Assembly (NCBI GenBank): GCA_916613615.1
Contig: OU744720.1
Span: 68,216,471-68,280,470, forward strand
Direction: 5' to 3'
DNA length: 64,000 nucleotides
Origin: Steromphala cineraria
Lineage: Eukaryota; Mollusca; Gastropoda; Trochida; Trochidae
Below the pieces are notes generated by a model. That model was not told the DNA's origin and made no database searches. It worked only from the letters and a program-made list of their open reading frames with translations. Position numbers and translations under genes: made by a program. Below, piece by piece: positions 13,746-26,110 of the stretch. How positions within the stretch are numbered: position 1 is the stretch's first letter; the number at the start of each line of letters is the position of its first letter.

Positions 13746-15072
13746 TTTATGAACCAACAATTTGTAAATTAAGAATAACTACACAATATAGCAGTGAGCC
13801 CTTTCAAATTCCATATTACATCTCCCTTTGTTTGTGAAGCATGTTTGGTTGATAACATAATAAACCATCGGTTGGCAAGGCAACAATATTTCAGTTATTG
13901 CTTTTAAAAGGCCACTCATTAAATGTTAACTGTAAGGAATTAAAATGATCACTTTGTTTAGAGGGCATTTACATGAAGCATTAGCACACATCAATCTCTT
14001 TCAAAGAGTTACAATTCAAGAAAATTCTGATTCCGTGGGAAAGTAATTTATCTTATGTAAATATGACGATAAATAGTTAAGTAATTAAACAAGTTTTTCT
14101 TTTATTAAAATTACCATTATTATGTTAGAAACGGCAAACATTATTTCACCATCGCATCACATCACATCACATCAAGGCTTGTATGGTCGTTACTGTGGCA
14201 AAAGGGTACATAGTACACTGTATGGCTCAAGATCAATACGTGGTAAATATTTATCCACAGAGAACTAATAGCAAACAACACCTTTATTAGGACACATCAG
14301 GTGAAATATTTGTATAATTGCCAGCTGCATCCAATCCAAAATTTCAAATTTCACCAAGTAAGAGCACTTATTGTTTCTACATATGTCTTTTAAGTGAACT
14401 TCAAGTATGTGAGGAAATTTATGTTTATTTCACATATAATTTTAACGAAACTTGTTGTGACAGTTAATTTCCTAATACGTATTCCCTATTTCAAACACAA
14501 CTTCTGTAATAAATCAGTTCTTGAATACCGATACCCTTATTGATTGCTAAAGTGAAGTACATATTGTTTCACTTGACCTTCATTTCGTTGCTGTGTTTCA
14601 TTTCCTTTAATCATTTGTGATCAGGTTCCTATATGGAGGGCTATAAAGCCAAATAATTTACTTGATCCCAGAATGAGTGTCGCCTATTCTATAAAAGGAA
14701 ATTGAATTCTGAAAAAGCCTTACGCAAAAAGTAGAATGTTTATAGTTCTGACCTTTGAAAACATTACTTCTTATAATTATCGAATCATTACTAATCTTGC
14801 AATACAGCTGTCATAAATTTGCACACTGTAAACATATTTTTTTTTGAAACTTCAATGTTGTACTTTTGTTTTCTTTGTTTGGAAAAAAACTCATATATGT
14901 TACGTATGAGGAGGACGATACATGCAGAAGACAGTCAGATTTTAAAGACAATAACAAACTCCTTTTCCTTGATAACATGATGTAAATATAAGTACCATTT
15001 CTGTTTCAAAGAAGAGGTTTTTTTTCAATGAATTTCATTCTCTAAATAACAACAGATGCATAATTACAAGTT

Positions 15073-15425
15073 TTAAAGGGGCAGTAGCACGCTTTCAGGG
15101 GGAATATAAGGTGATGTCAGGAAAATGAAAATTAATGGTTACAATTGAAAGACAATTTTAAATTAAATGAAGCAGTAATAATTCAAATATATTACATAAA
15201 GTTTAGCCATGCGATTAATTTTTCTTACACAAAATGAATTAAAGGTTTTCACACAAAATGGCCGCCAATGGATTTTATGTGAATCTTCATACTTTGGTTT
15301 CGGACTATTGAAGATTGTAATGAGATTTTTGACACTGTCAAAATAATACATTAAGCATAACTTACAATTATCAGTGAAATTTTTAAAATATGAAATTATC
15401 AAAAAACGTGCTACTGCCCTTTTAA
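15073..15425 (-). repeat. MITE-A copy 2
   Basis: TTAA flanks at 15073 and 15422. Ends AGGGGCAGTAGCACG and CGTGCTACTGCCCTT. The interior is in reverse orientation relative to copy 1. The right end carries one C-to-T change in the terminal repeat. The 101-codon frame on the - strand lies within this element and is not a gene. Confidence 0.9.
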
Positions 15426-16639
15426 AACAAATTTTTTGTGATATATGTTCTTGAAGAAAGTACTTCAACAGATTTAGGTTACGGAATGATGAAATTTAAC
15501 AAAACTGGATTAACTTTCTGGTGTTGTGCAAGATATGTTGTCTTTTAAGTCGTATCTCCTTTTCATTACAGTATCAAATACCTACATAAGGACATATATA
15601 ATAATTCAACAATGAAAAATGAATATCAGCTGCAAGTAATGCTAACAGGCTAATATAGTTCTGTAATTGTTTATTGTTTTAAATGATACTTTAGTCATCA
15701 AACATATATATTCTTACATTTATTTCCTCCCCACATATATATTTAGAGTAATGCCCATTTATTTCTTACCAATATATATTGAAATGCCTATTTATTTATA
15801 TCTATCATCGGTAATAGTAACACAAACCATAGGAACAAATCTCAATATTTCGTCATTGTCAGACAAAATAACGAATAAATATTTCCAAAAACATAACTAA
15901 TTTCCCTTTATATGAATGTACATTCATTATACAAAAAAAAACAAAGTTAATTTTTACAATGTTCACTTCAATTATTGCATGATCGGAAATAGGACATTTG
16001 ACCCCACCCATGAAGAACTGGCGATAACTTATTTACCATTAAAGTTACAGGTCTGCTATTTTACCACAAAACACTAAACTGATGGAATGTTCCAACACAA
16101 CAAATCAAATTCCTCTGAACCCGTAACTTTTTATTATATTCAAATTCACAAAGAGGTGTAACATTTCTTTTGGCGTTCAGTTTATGTAATGTGACGGACT
16201 GGCCTCAAAGTTATACAGGTACTATTATTAGCCACAAACGTAGTTTTCAAAACCCAACAAAAACAAGGCAACTTATTTACCTAATTAAAAGATCTAAATA
16301 ATAAAGCTCTAATCACTACTCATGTCCAATTTATCCATATCAGTCTCCTACTGGAGGTATAACATGATGACGACGATGATGATAAAAACGATGATGATGC
16401 TTTTACCATACCACATCGCATTGTTGGAGCATTATAATTATTAAAACAGAATTGCTTTTGGGATCTTATTTCTCTAATGAAGTCCTGTCTTCTGACGTCG
16501 TATGATTGAAATTGTTTAAGAGTTTGTACCTTTCTATCAACTTTATATTGTGGATGATTCCACCTCTCATACTCTCAGCTGAGTGTCACTGTAAGGGCAA
16601 CTGTAACGATTTCAAGTGAAATCAAAGAAGTCTGGGACT
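15426..16639. other. No gene; small GAT microsatellite
   Basis: A short impure (GAT)n/(GAC)n run lies at about 16366-16400. Nothing else is recognised. Confidence 0.5.
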
Positions 16640-17410
16640 CCTTTTGCCTGTACTGGAATGATGCGAGATAGTATCTCCGTCCATTAATTATACAAATGTG
16701 GTACGTGAGGGCCTATTCCTGATCACTGATAGTAACAAATCAACGGCTCTGTATGTGGAGATAATTAGCCGAAAACACAGCCTTAATTTTTTTAATGATT
16801 GTTAATAACAGGATAGTAATTTTTTCTTTCACTTTAACAAAAGTGCAATGCATTACTCCACTGACAGATCTATAACAGATTCTCAGTGACCTTGATATCA
16901 TAAATACCCTTAAACAAATAGCCTGGAAAACTGACATTCATTAGATTATCAAACCCTTTAAACAGGAGATCAATTCTTTTTTTACAATTCATTAAAATTC
17001 ATACTGTGCCACAGTATCTGGTGTGCATCTTGCTTTTGACTCTGTGAAATCAAGATATACTTGATATCATGCCGCATCATGAAATCTTAAAAAAAGCTCC
17101 ATATAACCTGAAATTTCCTGAAAATCCATACATAGAAACAACTCGCTGTGACACTTACAATTGCAAGAGTATTACAAAATTGTTGTTGTCATATTTATTC
17201 AAGTGGGACTAGGACATATACTGTTCACCTATAGCTACTTGTATATTTAATTTTAGCTTTTGGGATCCAGGAGAAATCCCATTGCAGACAGAGTCAAAGG
17301 AATGTAGTTATATCCGTGAAAGATATGGAAACGGTAGTTTTCATTGTCTCACTATTTGAAACATACCCTTTTGAAGGACTTTGTGTTGAAACTAGCCCCC
17401 AGTAACCTTG
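16640..17410 (+). repeat. Block P, copy A (diverged)
   Basis: Related to 23556-23765, 39388-39590 and 40386-40940. The shared core at about 16705-16765 reads CCTATTCCTGAT, then ACTGATAGTAACAAATC and TGTGGAGATAATTAGCC. The upstream word TGTACTGGAATGATGCGAGA matches the upstream part of copies B and C. Downstream similarity to copy D runs through TACATAGAAACAACTCGCTG and CACTATTTGAAAC. No coding signal is seen. Confidence 0.65.
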
Positions 17411-17577
17411 TTAATCACGGTGAGAGAAAGATTGTTAGTTAGAGATGTTTAGTTGTTTGAGACGTACAGCAGCAGTTAAAGGGTTGCTTTTTAAAGGATA
17501 GTATATGATGATACTTATTCTTCTTTCAATAGTATAGAGTGTAGTGTCTAATCTGTTATTTTCCAGTGTTACCCTTT

Positions 17578-18463
17578 CTATATATGCACACAGAACTTAA
17601 TTAAGCACCCCCCACTTTTTCAAACAGAAAAACACTGCTAATGATGAACAAAACAAATGTACATGCAAACACTAAGGATGTTTTAATTGAATGGTCATCC
17701 AAACGAAAAATTCATACGGTTTACGATTCACTGTGCCTGAATAACTTGTTTTACAATAACTTGGTATTTTTTAGTCAAAATCCAAGTTACCTTAACATTG
17801 AAAATGAAAGTCAATATTTTTTGCTGCAATGTGAGTATTATCATTCTCTTGGGTGAATTGATGAATTTTCAGTAAATAACCCCATAGTTAATCGTTAAAG
17901 CAGTATGAACCTTCGAAATCACAAAATTATCAAATATCGAATTTAAAGAAAACTGCACAAAGATATTAATTGGTCCCTGTCAAAGATAATGGCTTATCTA
18001 AAGGAAAGAGAAGTGTTTGATCAACAAGTTCAACTCAAGGAATCTCAAGTGTACTTACAGATCTTTAGATTGTAGGCATTTTAGAAATTTTTGATGAAAA
18101 AAGTACTGAAAGTTCAATGTCTTGCTAGCCTCTTATCATGCATGATAAGAAGGGTTTTAGCGTATGAATGTCAACTAGGGATCAGAAATGTTATTTTTAA
18201 TTCATAACATCCAAAGTTTAATATGTAGCTTTCCATCCTTGACAATAGTTATATTTGGTCAAATTTCAGTAGTCTCACATTTTTTCTCATATGTTCATTA
18301 TTTTTGCACATTTAGCGATTTTTAGTACAATTAAATAGTCAATAAAAAAAGCAATTGTTATATCTGGAGTGGTCAATACATCCAAATAATCCAAATAGTC
18401 CAAGAGCACCCAAGTTCATTTTACAAAATAGGGGGGTGCTTAATTAAGTTTTTTGTGTATAGT
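17578..18463. repeat. Terminal-inverted-repeat element, about 0.89 kb
   Basis: The left end 17578-17613 (core AACTTAATTAAGCACCCCCC) is the near-perfect inverted complement of the right end 18431-18463 (core GGGGGGTGCTTAATTAAGTT). The outermost bases CTATA(N)CACA also correspond. The interior holds a 71-codon frame with no recognisable transposase motif. It is probably a non-autonomous DNA transposon. A target duplication was not clear by eye, so superfamily is unassigned. Confidence 0.75.
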
Positions 18464-18609
18464 TTAGAATACAGGTGAACATAGATTCATGAGTGAAATT
18501 GAAAATGACTTTAAACAATTCAATATTTCCCAAATTAACCTACATATGTAAACTTTACAAAAGAATGGTGTATGTATCCTAACTTAAATGTTTAAAAGTT
18601 ATTCTGTAA

Positions 18610-18850
18610 TATGAATCGGCCTTTTAAAATCGCTTTCACTGTTTATTCTAGGTCATACTTTATTAAAATATTTATGAAACTTGATAAGATTATGAAACTT
18701 AAGATTTATGTAATCTCATACATTCTTTGAAAGACTAGTTTATTATGATCATAAAATGAATCTTTATAAATTTCTAAATGTCACATTTTATTGTCAATGT
18801 GTTAAAAAGGAGTGTTTAATCTTGAAACTTTAATTACATTTTGTTTGCAT
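18610..18850 (+). repeat. Continuation of S1 right copy
   Basis: Weak but collinear similarity to 9120-9320: a TAGGTCATACTTTATTAAA-like word, then TTCTTTGAAAGAC and TAAATTTCTAAATGTCA. Confidence 0.45.
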
Positions 18851-18854
18851 TATT

Positions 18855-19218
18855 TTAAAGGGGCAGTAGCACGTGTTTGATAATTTTATATTCTAAAATT
18901 TTCAGTGATAATTGTAAGTTAATGTTAAATGTATTATTTTGGCAGTGTCAAAAATGTCATTACACAAGTCAATCATCCATAGTCGGAGGACAAAGTATGA
19001 AGATTCACATAAAATACATAGGCGGCCATTTTTATTTGAACACTATTAATTCATTTTCTGTAAGAAAAAGGAATCGCATGGCTAAACTTTACGTTAATTA
19101 TTTGAATTATTACTGCTCCATTTAGTTTAAATACACTGTCTTTCAATTGGAACCATTAATTTTCATTTTCCTGACATCACCTTATTTTCCCCCTAAAAAC
19201 GTGCTACTGCCCCTTTAA
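18855..19218 (+). repeat. MITE-A copy 3
   Basis: TTAA flanks at 18855 and 19215. Ends AGGGGCAGTAGCACG and CGTGCTACTGCCCCT are intact. Interior as in copy 1. The 82-codon frame at 18877-19125 lies inside it and is not a gene. Confidence 0.92.
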
Positions 19219-19498
19219 AGAACTTGTTTATATGATCTAAAGTTTCATCAAAATATTGTTGTGTTCATAAAACAGAAAAACATTTTGCATGTATGACTTC
19301 AGTATGAGGTGATTTGTTTTACTGTTACAGATCGTGTGGCCAGAAATACAACAGTTTAAAAAAATGTCTGCTATTGCCTCTAAACTACATGTTTATTAGA
19401 CAGTATATCTCGTTGGTCCGCCAGTTTACATTTAAGAGGTTCATCATAACTCCGAAACCGTTTTTAGAGTCAATATGTCATTTTTAAGTTGATCATTC

Positions 19499-19660
19499 TT
19501 CCCCTACAGAGGCAGATCCAGTCATGACATATGCATGGAGGTAAGAAAAGTAAGTTGTGGAATCAGCGACGCAAATCTAAAATCATCATTTTGGCAACTG
19601 AATAATGGCAAATGCATTGTGGTATAAAGTTCATGCACGTCAGCTGTTTGTTTGGCTAGT
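19499..19660 (+). repeat. MITE-B fragment
   Basis: Begins with the left terminal repeat (CCCCTACAGAGGCAGATCCA) and retains the ATCAGCGACGC and AAAATCATCATTTTGGC words of copy 1 in the same orientation. The segment between them and the right terminal repeat are missing. Confidence 0.7.
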
Positions 19661-20399
19661 ATTTGAAATGATTCTTGGAACTTTGTATTATTGATTTGAA
19701 ATTGCCTGAAAAGCTGGCGAAACACGGAAACATACAAGAATTTGAAATTTTATGGATAGAGTGAACTTAAATTATATATTGTAAGATTTTGACAACAGTT
19801 TACTTGTACTCTAAATTCGTGCATTTAAGTATTGATAAATATTTATAATTTACTGAAACAAGGCTTATAATGTTTCATATATTCAATTCATACGTTTAAG
19901 TCAATATTTGTATTTTGTATTTATATTTTTTTTGCACACCCACAAGACAAATGAGGAAGGTAAACGTTGTTGCTACCACTGACATGGAGAACAACAACCA
20001 ATTTGACGTGGTGGAATGTTTTACATACACATGCAGCTAGATGTTATGTACAATATATGCAGTTTAAGTGTAACAATGATGGTAATAATCGTACTAAAAT
20101 TAATTATAATGATACATAATCTCATCTCCTTGTTTTCATAAACTATATTTTCGGTCAAATAGATCATGGAATATGAGCACACACACCTCCCAGAAGGAGA
20201 AGCACCCAACACATCATTGTCAGTGTACCAAGTAATAATGATTCTGTCCTGCAACAGACAGTTATTGCTAAAGACATAACGCGGCATAACCATATTGTGT
20301 GTGACTTAATGGTGTCCATAATTTATCAGATCATATGATAAAAAAACTCTTTGAAATTGGCTTTTAATTTGACAAAATTAAGAAATTATCTTAGGAAAA
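19661..20399. other. No gene recognised
   Basis: No domain or repeat boundary is recognised. The 90-codon frame on the - strand has no motif. Confidence 0.5.
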
Positions 20400-20935
20400 C
20401 GCTTGATATAGTCATTACTTTCAAAGTACTTTTCTTACTTATTGACATACTGAAGAGTGATATGAGGAAAAATTAATGTGACCTTTGTAGGGGATAAAGA
20501 TAATTTGTGGATTGTCTTTCTTTATATTTAGTACAAAAGTTATAATTATATATATATTGATTAATCATGACATGTAGTTGTGCCGTCTGGGGTATTCAAC
20601 TTAGTATTAAGGATTTCATTTGTAGCAGAGCTGACCATGTTGACATTTGCTTACAGGAAATGTCCCAGCCTCATATGGTTTGAACTTATCCAATCAATCA
20701 ACTTCTGAGAGCATGATCAAGTCTACAAATCTAAGGAAAATCTTACGAATGTTAGTGATAGGCGATTTATCACAAACATACTGAAAGAGTAGGTGATATG
20801 AAAAGAAAACAATGAATGTGACCTTTGGTGGAGAAAGGCAACATGTGGATTGTCTAATTGATGTTAAGTACTAAAGATATCATTGATAAAGTAATACATC
20901 GGATTTTCATTTACATAATATGACTACAACATGAC
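20400..20935 (+). repeat. Dispersed repeat family Q
   Basis: About 200 bases (20605-20810) match 31506-31702 at roughly 90% by eye, including GGAAATGTCCCAGCCTCATA and CATTTATCACAAACATACTG-like words. The AATGTGACCTTTG motif with GGATTGTCT occurs twice here and again near 32870. The end (20880-20935) matches part of the LINE fragment at 33590-33650 (GATAAAGTAATACA, then GGATTTTCATTTACAT). The word ATGTAGTTGTGCC links it to the array at 26.8-27.1 kb. Confidence 0.65.
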
Positions 20936-21719
20936 CTGACTATTAATGCTGTGAATAACATAACCATATTGGGTTAGTTTATTAGATATCGTTTTTGATT
21001 TGCGGTTTTGTTAAATTGTTTTTTCTCGATTTTTATCAGAAAATTATTAAAGAACGTATTATTAAAAAAGGTAACAATTTCTTTACCCACACGGTGATAG
21101 TTAATTAAGTTAAGGGTATTCTCCAAGCTAAACCTTTAAAACAGTTTTTAAAAGGGAGAAGAGATAATGATGTAAAAATAGTGTTAATAATATCAGGATA
21201 ACGAACAATATTGTCCATATTTGTTATATGCAAATGTTTACTTGTCTTTTTTAAGTAATGTGTACTCCATTGATTGGTTTAAACCCTAGTCATTCAATAC
21301 TTACAGACTTAAATTATTGCTAGTAATAACTCAACATCTCTGAATATGTATTAAAGAGATATAACAATATTTATATTTAGTCTTTAAGAACTAAAATTAG
21401 AGTTTTGTTTCTAAATAGAACGCATACAATAACAATAAGCATGTGATTAAGAACTTGAATTACCCATTTACAACATGTAATCAGGGGACATTATCCAATC
21501 CCATTAACGTTAAGAGCTTGTAGGACCGTAACTATTGCAAAGTGATACATCTAATGTACACTGAGAGATATCTTATTGTGTAAGATAAATCTGCTGAGAA
21601 CTAATACAAAATAGATAACTCAACTTTAATTTATTATAAGATTACATAAATAGTGATAAGCATGGTAAAAATACCCTAAGAGAGTTATTACAAATCAGGC
21701 AAATAAATATATTAAGGAT
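20936..21719. other. No gene recognised
   Basis: A+T-rich sequence with nothing recognised. Confidence 0.5.
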
Positions 21720-23765
21720 AGAAAAAAACAATTAATATATTGAAATGCAACTACAGTGACATAGTTGCTCCAATTATTTAAACATAGGAATGTTAAAAGA
21801 CTAGTTGGAGATCACAATTATACAAAGGTTCATATAGGGAGGCATATTTCGTTGGAAGAAAAATTGTTGACTTGCTTTGATAATGTTCATTTGAAAGGAA
21901 TTCATTTGTCCGGAAATGATGAACAGTGTGTACATAACTTATCAATTAAATAGCAAAATGACTGTAAAGCTTTGAACAAGTACTAATTAATAACTGAACA
22001 ATATGTTAATGCTTTCTGGTAGTATTTCTGGAAGTAATTCATGTGGTTGATTTTGTAAAGGACACCTAAATTTAGCCTAACCCAAATTTGTTTATTTGGT
22101 TTTTTTTATGGAATAATGCACATTTTTACGTTATGAAAGGAAAACAGGAAGTTCAAAACAGTCAGAGATTGTTTAGACATTTTTAAACATGATGAAAAGC
22201 ATGTTAATCAGTTGATCTAATAAATATCCCATCTGGAAATCTAATATCCTTCTGTCGATTTCATTTGAACTCTGAGATTTTATTACTATAGATTATGTAT
22301 CACAGTTTTTTAATCACCAATTATTTTGTAAAGTGTTCCATAACAGGCAACCCATACTGAAACCTGACATAAACTACCTGAGTGAACAAACCTGTAACTA
22401 TACACTCCTTTATCAATTTATGAAAACTTAAGCTTACACATTAACCACGGCTCTATCATAATGCAATAATGCTGTTTTTGTTTTTAGATTTTATTATAAT
22501 AATTCAAATTTTTCTTTTTTTGTTATAGGTAATATCTGAAGGTTTCTTATAGGTATGGTGAGCTATGATTTTTAAGTGTTGTTTTCCAATTATTAAGGTC
22601 ATTGCTTCAACAACAAACATCAGTTTGTTGTCCTAGAACCAGCTCAAACAGTACTTCTTTGTCATTCAATATTTGTAGCTATCTACTCATTAGTGGCGAG
22701 TTACCTCGGGGACCTATATAAACTTGCTGGCCTCTGGATAACATTAATATTGTATGGGAAATCGAGGCTGAAAAACAGGTTCATACTGATATCAAATGAT
22801 AACAAATTGATGGCAGTCAAAGATGGTGCAAGACCTTGACTTTAAATAACAGTAGAGTGCAAACTGAAAACATTATTTATTCAATACACAGTTAAATGAC
22901 TTTTAAACCTATATCAATCTTTGGTTTTCATTATGTTATGTTACTGATATCACTTACCGTTAAAGGTTTCAATACAAAGGCCAAGATAGCTTATTAGAAA
23001 TCCCAAAGTAGTTTATGATTGAATTTTGTGGTAAAAAAAATTAGAGTATAAAAATTGGACGTTTAAAACAACTGTGAATTATCAAAACTGTCATACATGT
23101 ATATCAGTTATTTACCAAAATGTACACAAGTTGTCTCAGAAATGCAAATGAATAAATACTATTAAATTTAAACTTGTCATTTCCCCCTTGACTTCAAATA
23201 GTACGACCATTTTGCAGATGCATTTTATCACTACTTAAACTATATATTAACTGTCATTGCTATGGTAAGACCAATTTCTATACACTTCACAATCACATTC
23301 AAACACCATCGCAAATACATTTGTAAATGATTGGCTTGTATCCTGATGCTAGTTTCTCAATTATGAACTTTACATATAAGATAACTTTCTTTTCAATTCA
23401 ACAAACTTCATTAAAAGTATTGACATTGCATATCAGCATTTTGGCATTTCACTTACAAATCACAATAATATAAAACAATCTTCCAAATAAAGGTTTTAAA
23501 GCAACGCTGAATAAGGTTTTACTCTAGATAAAGCATATTTTGTATTGGTCATGTACTGAAATGACCCGAGAGAGCAAAGACACCTCTGTTGATTAATAAT
23601 TGATTCAGGGTTAGATAAGAACGTGGTAGTCTATTCCTGATAACTGATGGTAACAAATTCACTGCTGTGAAGGTGGAAATCATTAGCTCGAGACTCGAAG
23701 TCAATGCCTCTAAAGATTAATAGGACATTCTTGTAAATAATACGTTTTTCTGACACGAGTTTTCT
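21720..23765 (+). repeat. Segmental duplication S3 / block P, copy B
   Basis: Patchy collinearity with 38730-39590. ATATTGAAATGCAACTACAG near 21740 corresponds to ATACTGAAAAGCAACTACAG near 38763. From 23220 the match is continuous but diverged (ATTGACATTGCATATCAGC versus the same word with a T). It then becomes almost identical over 23556-23753. No reading frame is conserved. Confidence 0.7.
23556..23753. other. 198-base strongly conserved non-coding block
   Basis: This segment matches 39388-39585 with no gaps and only 3 substitutions, whereas the adjoining paralogous sequence is clearly diverged and gapped. It contains CTATTCCTGATAACTGATGG and GAAATCATTAGCTCGAGACT. Stops interrupt all frames that I checked on the + strand. 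It may be a conserved regulatory element, a structured RNA, or a recent gene-conversion tract. Confidence 0.7.
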
Positions 23766-23850
23766 TTCGTGCTAAAGCAGCAACTGCTAGGAGTTGAAAC
23801 AATCTAGGTAAAACTAGCTGTAATGTATACGTATAAGTCTTCACGTTACA

Positions 23851-24166
23851 TCTAGCTACTAACCCACCTGGTCCGTGTCACGCATGCGCGGAAATCAGCC
23901 AATGGAAAAAGAACTGGCTGGTCTCTTTGAATTGGGCGTCGTTAGGATTTATATTGCATTTTACACATTATGAGCTTAAATAAAAATGATTTGAAGTGTG
24001 ACTTTTTGGACATAAACATTACATCTACATGTAGTTTTAACTTGTTTGACCGATTCTAACAGCTTATATTAACTAGATTGTCCGATTCAAAGGGATCCGC
24101 CAGTTCTTTTTTCATTGGCTGATTTCCGCGCATGCGTGACACGGACCAAGTTGGTTAGTAGCTAGA
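23851..24166. repeat. MITE-C: foldback element with about 88-bp arms
   Basis: The left arm begins TCTAGCTACTAACC and runs through CACGCATGCGCGGAAATCAG to about 23938. The right arm is its inverted complement with few mismatches and ends GGTTAGTAGCTAGA. A spacer of about 140 bases separates them. It is a non-autonomous foldback/MITE; the arms contain CCAAT-like and GCATGC words. Target duplication is unclear. Confidence 0.85.
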
Positions 24167-24489
24167 TACGAGGTGGATAGGGATGTTTAGCTACAGTAGA
24201 TAGCTCCTTCAGACATGAGGGATAAAATCTTTCAACAACTCCATAAAGATCGCACAGCTGGTCATTTTCAGCATACATGTAAATGCAAAGCGGCAAGAAA
24301 ACAATACCACAAAAGTAAAATGGCATTTGGAGAACAGCCCTCCCAACAGAACCACGATCTCTTGATATTGGCGTGCAAGAAATAATATAATACTTTAAAA
24401 TATCTAGCGCGGCGTACAAAAAGCAATGTGCTGACATCAGACCCAAAATCCTATTGGTGTATTTTAAAACCTTTTTAAAAAAAACGTAA
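24167..24489. other. No gene recognised
   Basis: A 94-codon frame on the - strand has no motif. Nothing else is seen. Confidence 0.45.
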
Positions 24490-25607
24490 AAACTGCAATA
24501 TTGATTTGGATAAACTTTTCAGTCATTTTAAAGGCATGAATGAAGTGGATGTAATTGATGATGTAAACCTTGATACGAGTGAGCTTGGTGAGAATGACAT
24601 GTTAGATAAACCTATTACCGAGAATGAAATCGATTGTGCTGTGAAAGCCCTTAAGAATGACAAAGCTTGTGGGCTTGAGTGTGTATATAAGGAGTACATC
24701 AAATCATCACTTTGTGCAATGATGCCTATTTATGTACATCTTTTAAATTGTGTTTTAGACAATGATATAGTACCAGAAGCTTGGTAAGAGGTTATATAAC
24801 CCCCATTTTCAAATTGAAGGATGAACCATCCAATGCTGACAATTACAGGGGTGTTACTATTGTAAGCTGCTTGGGTAAATTATTCACTTAAATTATTTCG
24901 GAAAGGTTTCAAAATTACTCATATTCCATTCATTTGATAAGTAATTCACAGGCAGGCTTTTGTAAACAAGGAATAACTTGGATTGTACATTAAGTTGCTG
25001 GTTCTACTTTATGCAGATGATACTGTCATTTTAGCAGAACAGGCTTAAGGTTTACAAGTTTCTTTGGATATATTTGCAGAGTATTGTACTCTATGGAAAC
25101 TAAAAGTAAAAATTGACAAAGGTAAGATTGTAATCTTTTCTAAAGGTTATGTTAAGAATAATTTTATGTTTTCAATCTTTAGTAATGAGATCGAGGTCGT
25201 TCGATAGTACCTTTATTTGGGAATATTATTTAACGCTAATGGAAAATTCACGAAGGCAATTACGAGACTTTCAGAACAAGCATCTAGAGCCATGTTCTCA
25301 ATTTTCAAAACTATTCGTAATTTACAAATAGCATTAGACTGTCAGCTAAAACTCTTTGATCAGTGAGTCTTACCCATTTTTCTTTACGGTTCGGAAGTGT
25401 GGGGATATGAAAACTCAATCATCATGGAACGAACACACTTAAAACTTTGTAAATATATTCTAAAAGTGAGGTACCCTATTGATGTCCACATTAAAGTAAA
25501 AATAATCAGCTATTGGTGTAAAGTAATTACTGAAACTGGTAGATTTCCCCACATTTCTTATAACATAATGAGGTTTAAATCTACTCTCCTGATTTCGATC
25601 AAGTAAA
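24490..25607 (+). pseudogene. LINE reverse transcriptase relic (ORF2 fragment)
   Basis: Read in shifting frames, the translation follows a non-LTR retrotransposon reverse transcriptase. First comes AVKALKNDKACGLE and YIKSS (24640-24710), the fingers region. Next is IFKLKDEPSNADNYRGVTIV and SCLGKLFT (24808-24890), the NYR motif. After a gap comes LLYADDTVILAEQ (about 25006-25045), which carries the catalytic YADD box. Then follow EYCTLWKLKVKIDKGKIVIF (25080-25140), YLYLGILFNANGKF (about 25210-25250), the thumb-like LYGSEVW (about 25385) and SYWCKVITETG near 25510. Stops and frameshifts are frequent. Roughly 100 or more residues of palm before YADD are deleted, and the endonuclease is absent. 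This type of LINE is abundant in molluscs and cnidarians; the clade is not assigned. It is dead. Confidence 0.9.
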
Positions 25608-26110
25608 CATTGATATTCGGATTTATCCTACATGTAGGTCGTCAGTCCGTCAGTTGTGGTTAGGTGCCATGTTTTATTCGCCAGCCATATTCGTTTACTA
25701 AGAGCGCTCTGATTGGATTGGTGTCCTGATTGCGGGCCAATCAGCAGACGCATTACTTTGACAATCCGGGTATTCACTAGTGTTGGGGTATCTAAGCACT
25801 GTACTGTGAGTTGGTTGGCTAGTCTGCAAGAAAAGCATCTGGTTGATAAGGTGAGAGCAGCTCCAACCACCGGTTGAAGCAAGTTTACCATGTTCTGTAG
25901 CAGAACAACCCCTCTCCCCGTAGGATTAATGTAGTTTATGTAAACAAATATAATATTACCAATACAGGCGAGGATACACGAGTGGATATTTTTTTGATAT
26001 CCGCACATGTGCTTTTTAGTGATTCTCAACGTTGATTGGTCGGTTCTTAAGAGAATGAAAGACGATTGGTCGACGGAACTAGTTTCAAGTTTCATTGATA
26101 AATTGAACGC
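25608..26110. other. CCAAT-rich stretch, no recognised gene
   Basis: ATTGG/CCAAT occurs several times (near 25700, 25738, 26035 and 26065). TGTTCTG and CAGAACA form an inverted pair near 25892. The longest frame in the window (155 codons, - strand, 25628-26095) lies here, but it has no recognisable domain or compositional sign of coding. It could be old promoter or LTR sequence; that is speculation. Confidence 0.35.

Larger units (their letters stand above)
11600..15050 (+). repeat. Segmental duplication S1, right copy
   Basis: Collinear with 6050-8160 but longer, because it gained the TAG microsatellite (12355-12491) and an internal duplication (13288-13745). The region 11612-11940 is the best preserved part. 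The paralogy breaks just before the MITE-A copy at 15073 and seems to resume at 18610. Confidence 0.8.

Noticed and set aside
15163..15468. Recurring short frame in MITE-A copies (pattern SFCVRKRNRMAKLYV)
   Set aside because: It appears at 15.2, 18.9, 35.5 and 49.0 kb because the copies share ancestry. Stops and indels break it in other copies and it matches no known protein, so it is not evidence of a gene.
22705..22735. TATA-like word CTATATAAACTTGC considered as a core promoter
   Set aside because: Isolated TATA-like words are expected in A+T-rich DNA; no exon or transcript-like feature follows.
25628..26095. Longest open frame in the window (155 codons, - strand)
   Set aside because: No domain, no splice context and an amino-acid make-up consistent with chance in moderately A+T-rich DNA. 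It is flanked by a LINE relic and repeats. Not annotated as a gene.
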